Assembly (NCBI RefSeq): GCF_029867415.1
Contig: NW_026706158.1
Span: 213,600-277,599, forward strand
Direction of reading: 5' to 3'
Length of the DNA stretch: 64,000 bases
DNA from: Vicia villosa
Lineage: Eukaryota; Streptophyta; Magnoliopsida; Fabales; Fabaceae
The translations under genes were made by a program, and so were the position numbers. The notes below the pieces were generated by a model. The model did not search any database, was not told where the DNA came from, and saw only the letters and a program-made list of their open reading frames with translations. This document shows positions 58,376 through 64,000 of the stretch, piece by piece (position 1 is the first letter of the stretch; every line of letters starts with the position of its first letter).

Positions 58376-59195
58376 TATCACACTCTTAATTTCACTCTCA
58401 CTCACCATTAAAAAATAAAAAATAATTAAGAGAAATAGAAAAATAAAAAATAAAAGAGAGAATATTAATAGAGAAATCTAAAAGTCACATAAAACGGTCT
58501 AAGCTTATCATTTGTCAAACATAATATACGCTCTATACTCTACTGATTATTTATAATTCACTCTTTAGCTTATAAAATATTCATATTCTTTACTCCACTT
58601 TAGTCTTACACCATATTGAAGAGTCAAATTTTAAAAAGCAACTTTTTAAAAACAAGGTCCACTTTTAAAGAAAAATGTTATTAGTTTCAACTATTAATGC
58701 TTCAATAAATATTATTTCCTTCTTCATACAAAATTCGTATGGTTAGTACTTAGTAGCGTTAGTTTATCACTACACACGTATCCCTGTATACTACCACGCA
58801 ATTCTTTATACGTACTTGAATGTGAATATACAAGAAGAGGGGCAAAAAAGTCATTGCAAGATGGTGTCAGAATTGAACTTAAGAGGTTACGGATCCGTGC
58901 AGGTAAACACATGAGGAAATAGTAGGCAGTAGGCAATGAGCATATAAAGGGGTTAGGTTTTGGCATTTTATATGTGATGAGTTTAATTTCCATCTTTTGG
59001 GTGTCTCAACCTTCCACGGTTCATCACATAACAAGAATCAATATTCATGTAATTATTATGAGTCATATTCAATTAATAGTTAAATTTTACAATTTTCAAA
59101 TTCATAGTAATAAATATTATATTAAAAATATATAAAAAATTGAAAACAACATTTGTTCCAGGCTTCTTGTAAGCCATGTGAGGTTTCGGTGATGT
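58376..59195. other. No gene recognised
   Basis: AT-rich DNA; a small minus-strand frame at 58724-58993 has no family motif. No repeat boundaries were identified. Confidence 0.4.
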
Positions 59196-59203
59196 TTAAA
59201 TAA

Positions 59204-60582
59204 GAAAATTTCTTTACCCACCTCCTTATCTTCTTGGCTATCTCTGGTGAAAAATCCAAAATATCCTCATTACAGAAATGCACTTCCGAAACATTTTTTT
59301 TTTAAAATTTGTCTTATTTCGGAAATGCACTTCCGAAAACACGAAAAAAATGTGTTTTCGGAAATGCATTTCCGAAAACACCCCCTTTTTTGGGTTTTCG
59401 GAGATGCATTTCCGAAAACACTTTTTTGGGAGGGGGTGTCTTCGGAGATGCATATCCGAAATATTCAAAGACCAAATTGGTCTTGGTATGTTTCGGATAT
59501 ACACTTCTGAAAGAATTCAATAATTATTAAAAAATTAAAATCAAGGTGAATCAATACAATTAATAGGTATAAAATGAAGGTGAATCAATAAAATCAAGGT
59601 GAATCAAAATTTCCTAAACAATTTTAAAGTTAAAAATTATTTTACTAACTTATATAAATCAAAAACATTTTAATCTCATAAGTAAATTTTGAATTATATA
59701 GAATTAAATATAAAGTTTGTTCATTAAATAAAATTAAGACAAAATCTTTTTTTAATTTTTTTAAACTAAATAAAAAATTATAACTAATTTTTAATTATGA
59801 ATCAGAATAGAAATATATAAATATATAATAATAATTATTAATTTTGTAAGTGAAATATATAAATATATAATATATAAATATATAATAACTAATATATAAA
59901 TATATAAATATATAATAATTATTATAAATTAAAACACTCATTTTTTTAATTTTTATAATTATTATATAAATATATAAATATATTTATAATTAATATATAA
60001 TAATTATTATATAAATATATAAATATATAAATATATAATAATTTTTATAAATATATAATAATTATTATAATTATTATATAAATATATAAATTAAAACACT
60101 CATTTTTTTTAATTTTTTTTGTAAATACATAATAATTATTATAAATATATAAATATATAAATAAAAAATTATAACTCATTTTGTAAGTGAAATTATTTTA
60201 GTTTTTTTAATTAAAATTATTTTAAATTTTAAAATATGAATTAGAATAGAAATATATAATAATTATTATTCATAACTCATAAATTATATCAAAATATATA
60301 ACTATTATTATTTATTACTCATAAATTATATCAAATTTATGATATATGAATTAATTAATATTTTAAAATTAATTTTTGGGATTTTTAGATTTTTTTTGTT
60401 TTTTCGGAGATGCATCTCCGAATTAATCAAAATCCCAATTTTTGGGATTTTTTCGGAAATGCACTTCCGAAGTCTGAAAAAATTTTAAAAAAAAAATATT
60501 TGGGAAATGCATTTCCGAAGCAGGAGTAAAGTGAGGTTTTCGCTGGGGTGACTCCCATAGGGAGGTGGGTAAAGAAAAAATC
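59204..60582. mobile_element. Non-autonomous TIR transposon with palindromic motifs (1379 bp)
   Basis: Terminal inverted repeats GAAAATTTCTTTACCCACCTCC (left) and the matching GGAGGTGGGTAAAGAAAAAATC (right), 17 of 22 identical without gaps including the last 16, are flanked by an exact 8-bp duplication TTAAATAA (59196-59203 and 60583-60590). An 8-bp duplication suggests hAT; Mutator (9 bp) is possible if one base is lost. No transposase is present. Inside are nine copies of a palindrome of the type TTCGGAAATGCATTTCCGAA: six at the left (about 59273, 59317, 59357, 59397, 59440, 59490), three at the right (about 60403, 60451, 60501), with an AT-rich centre. Small frames on both strands there are by-products of the palindromes. 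Confidence 0.7.
59580..60390. repeat. AT-rich low-complexity core
   Basis: Irregular repeats of 'ataaatatataataattatta' type, the centre of the TIR element; no coding capacity. Confidence 0.8.
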
Positions 60583-60590
60583 TTAAATAA

Positions 60591-61104
60591 TTATTACTTG
60601 CGAATGGTAAGAAAGAGATTAAACCAGACATGAATCTTGTAGGAAAGAAAAGTAGAACAGAAGAATCATGACATAGGTCCAAATCGTGGGGTCTATTGAT
60701 AAAGTCCAAAATTAGTGAACAGAAACATGCACAGACAAGCAAAGATGTGGTCACAAGTCTTACAAATGTTAAGAAAATATGGTATGATTCTTCCTGTAAG
60801 GAAAAAAAATTAAATACACTAAAAATTATTATAATCTATGATACATTAATTATTCATTATATAAAAAAAATTATAAAAATATATCCATGAAAGTTGCACG
60901 ATTTACTATCCGATCAATCACATACTTTTTTCAAAGAAAAGAAACTTTAATCTTACAACTCAAGGGAATGTCGAAGGGATTTGATTAATCGAAAACAAAA
61001 ATAGGATAAATTGGACAAAACAAGTAGATATAATTTCGAAGATGAAGATTGCAAGGAGAAACAACTAAAATAGGAAAATTAGTCTTATCATCAATGAAAT
61101 TTGA
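60591..61104. other. No gene recognised
   Basis: Probably the degraded internal region of the copia element whose 3' LTR begins at 61740, since a coding remnant of that element follows. Stops are frequent in all frames. Confidence 0.35.
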
Positions 61105-61314
61105 GATGATCAAACTAAAAAGTCTCCCTCAAACGAGAAGAAAAGAAAAGCAAACAGTCAAGAAGTATCCAAAGAATTAGACGACTCTGACTACTCTATT
61201 CATCAACCCTCTCAACTACCCACAACTGACGACCTATTTAAAATCTTGATCAGAAAAATAAATGTTATTAATGACAAGTTTGACTTCATAACTCAACACT
61301 TCATTCCAGAATAA
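61105..61314 (+). pseudogene. C-terminal remnant of a SIRE/Maximus extra ORF
   Basis: A 69-codon open stretch after a TGA ends with KELDDSDYSIHQPSQLPTTD, then LFKILIRKINVINDKFDFIT and a TAA. A P/S/T-rich part followed by a short amphipathic coil at the very end is how the extra ORF of SIRE/Maximus elements commonly ends. It lies about 400 bp before a copia-type polypurine tract and LTR, as expected for that ORF. Upstream parts are not readable. Confidence 0.45.
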
Positions 61315-61739
61315 ACACAACTGCCTCGAGATCTATTCTATGATGATTTTGATAACGAATAGTCTCACCTAGATGTCTGAGTGTGTTTAAATATTTTCCT
61401 ATGTTTGTTATTCGCGCCATTTCTATTCCACAAAATTTCCCTTTTATAATTTCAATTCCGCAAAATTTCTCTTTTTTTTACTTTCAATTCCTGGCAAATT
61501 TAATAATATGAGTGATGTTTTTGAATCCTTACTTGCATATGTTTGTATATTTAAATTATTGCAATGCATCTTTATCCGTCTTTTTAATTTCAACAAAGAG
61601 GGAGAAGTATACTCTCAAGGGGAAGTATACTATACTCTCTACTTAATTGAGGGGGAATTCGATTACTCCAAATACTTTTATTTCTTTCTTTCACCACCTG
61701 CTTGAGATATATGTTGTCATCATCAAAAAGGGGGGAATA
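61315..61739 (+). other. 3' noncoding region and polypurine tract of a plus-strand copia
   Basis: Several purine runs (agagggagaagtatac, gaggggaattc) lead to 'catcaaaaaggggggaata' ending at 61739, the plus-strand equivalent of the copia tracts at 25797 and 35645. Confidence 0.7.
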
Positions 61740-62404
61740 TGGAACCTTGTTTTACAGGTTAACATGGACAACAACTTTTGATGATGACAACTAGTCCTTA
61801 ATGACAAGTCAAGTATTAGCGATTAAAATAGTTAAAGATTTAAATCAAATTATTAGGGTTTGATGGACTTGACTCTTTGATGATGACAACTAAATGGAAT
61901 CTAACTCCATCCTTATCTCAAGTTAACTCAAGCAAGTGTCTACGAGAAAGAAAACATCTAACAAGACTTGAAGTATGTGAAAACACGCCTCGACACATCT
62001 GAGTGAACATATTGTAAAGCATGAGGGCATTCTCGTAAAAATACATGGCTAAATCACACACACGAATAAACTTGTTTTCAAACTTATTTTTCTCAATTAA
62101 ACATTTTCAAAGATGCCTTGAAGTTGTGTTAGATGACTTAGGAGCTATCAGAAAAGCTTTAGGGAAATTTTTGTCTCTACCAATCGATTGGCACTCTTCC
62201 AATCAATTGGAATAGTTCAAAAATATGCCCTAAGAGATTTGGAAAACATCCTAATGATGAGTAACGACTAGATATCTTTCCCTTCCATTTTTAACTTGTT
62301 AATCGATTAGCTTAGGCTAACCAATCGATTGGTGCATATTTCCAATCAATTGTCAAGTCATAAAAAGATTTAAAAACTATTCCTTTTTTGTGCCAACCTC
62401 TAGC

Positions 62405-62415
62405 CTATAAATAGA
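62405..62415 (+). promoter_or_regulatory. TATA box of the plus-strand copia LTR
   Basis: CTATAAATAGA in a typical position, followed by a leader with CT repeats; transcription would start about 30 bp downstream. Confidence 0.65.
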
Positions 62416-62724
62416 AGTCCCTATCCACTTTTTTTCACATCCAAAAACATGCCTTTATTTCTCTCTTCTCACTCTCTCTCTCTCTCTCTAAAATTATTTT
62501 GTTTACTTTCTCTCACTAAAAGTTTAGTTGTAGTGCTTTTCGAGAAGTTCTTTTGCCAGTGAGGAAGTTGTAAATTTGGAAGGGTAGTTTTGTAAGTTCA
62601 CCAAGGAAGATCTTATTTTTACCTCGGTTGAACATTTTATTCATTTAGATATTTTTTGTTTGGTTTCAAAGGTAAAATCGTGAAAAGCTTTGGTTTGGAG
62701 ATTGTGTGATAAAGTCTCCGTTTA

Positions 62725-62925
62725 GGTTCTTAGTTAGCCCGTGATAAAACAAAGTTTAGGTTCAAGCTTAGCCTGTGATAAAAGCTTGTTTAGGTTCGAG
62801 ATTATCCTGTTATAAAATCTCACAGGTTCTTGGTTAGTCTGGTATAAAACCAAGGTTAGGTTCGTGAGTTCATTCCGGTATAAAAACTCTATAAAGTTCA
62901 AGATTAGCTCGCGATAAAATATTTG
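62725..62925 (+). repeat. Six imperfect tandem repeats in the LTR
   Basis: Units of 34-37 bp beginning ggttc (or agttc) and ending ataaaa, downstream of the TATA box and therefore probably in the transcribed leader. Confidence 0.7.
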
Positions 62926-63455
62926 TTTAGAAGCTTGAAGAATAATTGCTCTAAGTTTCTTTTGGAAAGGAGACTTACCACTTCGATCATCTCTTTGGAA
63001 GCTTAACGACTAAATGCTCCAAGTTTCTTGTCGAAAGGAGACTAAGCGTTAGGATCCATCATTTTAATGGAAGACTCGCCACAATTTGCTCCCTGTTTTG
63101 ATGTTTGGTTGGAAGTTAGCTATAAACTTTGTTTTCCTTGTATATGGGGGTTCGAGAGTTCAACCTACTAAAAGCTCTTAAGTTTATTTGATACTCTCAA
63201 GGTCAAAACTTAGGGACAAGATTAAGTCGTGTTTTACTGAACTTGTATAAATTTTGGTGTCTTCTCTTCCCTTAAAATCTTTATTTTCCGCACTTTATAT
63301 TCTACAATTTTATTTTTCCCGCTGCTTAATTATAAACCTTTTCTAAAAATGTTTTTAAACTATGATTTTGATTTGAAAAGTTTTTCAAGTCCATCTTTTT
63401 CTAAAACACACAATTGACCCCCTCTTGTGTGTGAAGTCACATGTCCAACATTAGT

Positions 63456-63888
63456 AACGTGATATAATTAAATCAGTTAATCAGATTAGAATTTTGAGGA
63501 ATGTCAATAGGAAATTCTTATAGAAAGCGGGGCATCGTTGTGACATCTTCATTATATACTAATATTTGTGTCAATTAGAATTTTTTTAATGGAAAAAGGT
63601 GTCTTTTTTTCTTGCACTAACTTAGAGTATATTGGATCCACGAGTTAAAGTAGATGTAGTCTAAATTGCTTAATATACAATCTTGCATATTTTATTAAAA
63701 GTATTTAATGTGTTTTTCTCTATATAATTATTTTTTTAGAAATAGTTTCTCACTTCATATGTTATATTGTGGCTACTTGAACAATTCTTTGTACAAGTTG
63801 GTGTTAGATGTCAGCACTTCGAGAAAAGGGAGAGTTATGGTATGTAGTTTGAGAGAAGTACAAAAGGGAGAGTTAATAAAGAGAGCAG
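63456..63888. other. No gene recognised
   Basis: AT-rich DNA with one short open frame (63708-63938) lacking any family motif. Confidence 0.4.
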
Positions 63889-64000
63889 GGTGGCAAATGG
63901 GCATGTCTGTCCCGTTTAGGCCTTACCCGCAAAAATGAGGCAGGGAGGGGCGAGATTTGTACAAGGCGCGGGCTTAAAATCTTGACCCGTGCCGCCAAAA
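63889..64000 (+). mobile_element. Possible left end of a hAT-like element
   Basis: The sequence turns GC-rich at 'cagggtggcaaatgggc' and continues with 'cccgtttaggccttacccgc' and 'gacccgtgccgcc'. Starts of the type CAGGGTGGCAAA are common in plant hAT families. Only about 110 bp are in the window, so neither the opposite end nor a target duplication can be checked. Confidence 0.3.

Larger units (their letters stand above)
61740..63450 (+). mobile_element. 3' LTR of a plus-strand SIRE/Maximus-type copia
   Basis: 1711 bp, TGGAACCTTG to GTCCAACA, preceded by the polypurine tract. TATA box 'ctataaataga' at about 62405-62415. In U3, 53-226 bp upstream of the TATA box, are five palindromic 12-mers of the type CCAATCGATTGG (62180, 62199, 62299, 62321, 62342). 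A CT repeat (62462-62490) marks the leader. At 62725-62925 are six imperfect ~36-bp repeats 'ggttc...ataaaa'. The presumed right target duplication is ttagt (63451-63455); the left end of the element is not recognisable. Confidence 0.75.

Noticed and set aside
59238..59530. Several ORFs with repeated MHFRKH-like peptides on both strands
   Set aside because: They are translations of the palindromic repeat in the TIR element; palindromes read open on both strands.

Overview
The window looks like nuclear DNA from a legume, most probably tribe Fabeae (pea, vetch, lentil or faba relatives). This is inferred from a 2.9-kb Ogre/Tat-type LTR with a repeat-rich 3' untranslated region, SIRE/Maximus-type copia elements with an extra ORF after pol, plant L1 LINE pieces, CACTA-like ends and intron-bearing plant genes. 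It is almost entirely repeats. No intact single-copy housekeeping gene, rRNA gene or CRISPR array was found.

Layout, left to right. (1) 1-6387 is the 3' end of a plus-strand Ogre/Tat-like element: noncoding internal region with a degenerate hairpin-rich tandem array, polypurine tract and the whole 3' LTR (3457-6387). It was inserted into a minus-strand LINE (6388-9626) whose ORF1, endonuclease and partial reverse transcriptase are visible but broken. (2) 9627-11885 is low-information DNA plus a piece of another LTR. (3) 11886-47105 is a tandem array of four related units. Two are complete (about 5.17 kb, nearly identical), one is split by a 19.3-kb nest of insertions, and one is partial. Every unit carries fragments of amino acid permease (AAP) pseudogenes on both strands. 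Units A and B also carry a CACTA-like end with a captured gene first exon, possibly BLISTER-like. (4) Inside unit C is a three-level nest: a retroposon with a 16-bp target duplication; a full-length SIRE/Maximus-type copia inside it (24669-42998, target duplication CTACC); and a second copia lacking protease and integrase inside that element's gag (34123-41255, target duplication GTGTA).

(5) 47106-49922 holds a small CACTA-like element, a TA microsatellite, a short acidic exon and a minus-strand 3' LTR with polypurine tract. (6) 50351-55569 holds two plus-strand genes that run antisense to that LTR. The first is a five-exon plant-mobile-domain gene with one stop and one frameshift. The second is an intact 244-codon ORF with a TATA box, related by local motifs to the extra ORF of the copia element. 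(7) 55912-58375 is one LTR-like block with inverted ends and a relic of another. (8) 59204-60582 is a non-autonomous TIR element with an 8-bp target duplication and nine palindromic motifs. (9) 61105-63450 is the 3' end of a plus-strand copia element with its LTR. The last ~110 bases may start a hAT-like element.

Points of greatest interest: the antisense plant-mobile-domain gene pair beside an LTR; short palindrome arrays (three different sequences) just upstream of the TATA box in three unrelated LTRs; the exactly resolvable insertion nest; and the amplified AAP pseudogene array with a captured exon. All names come from reading motifs by eye; no database search was run.
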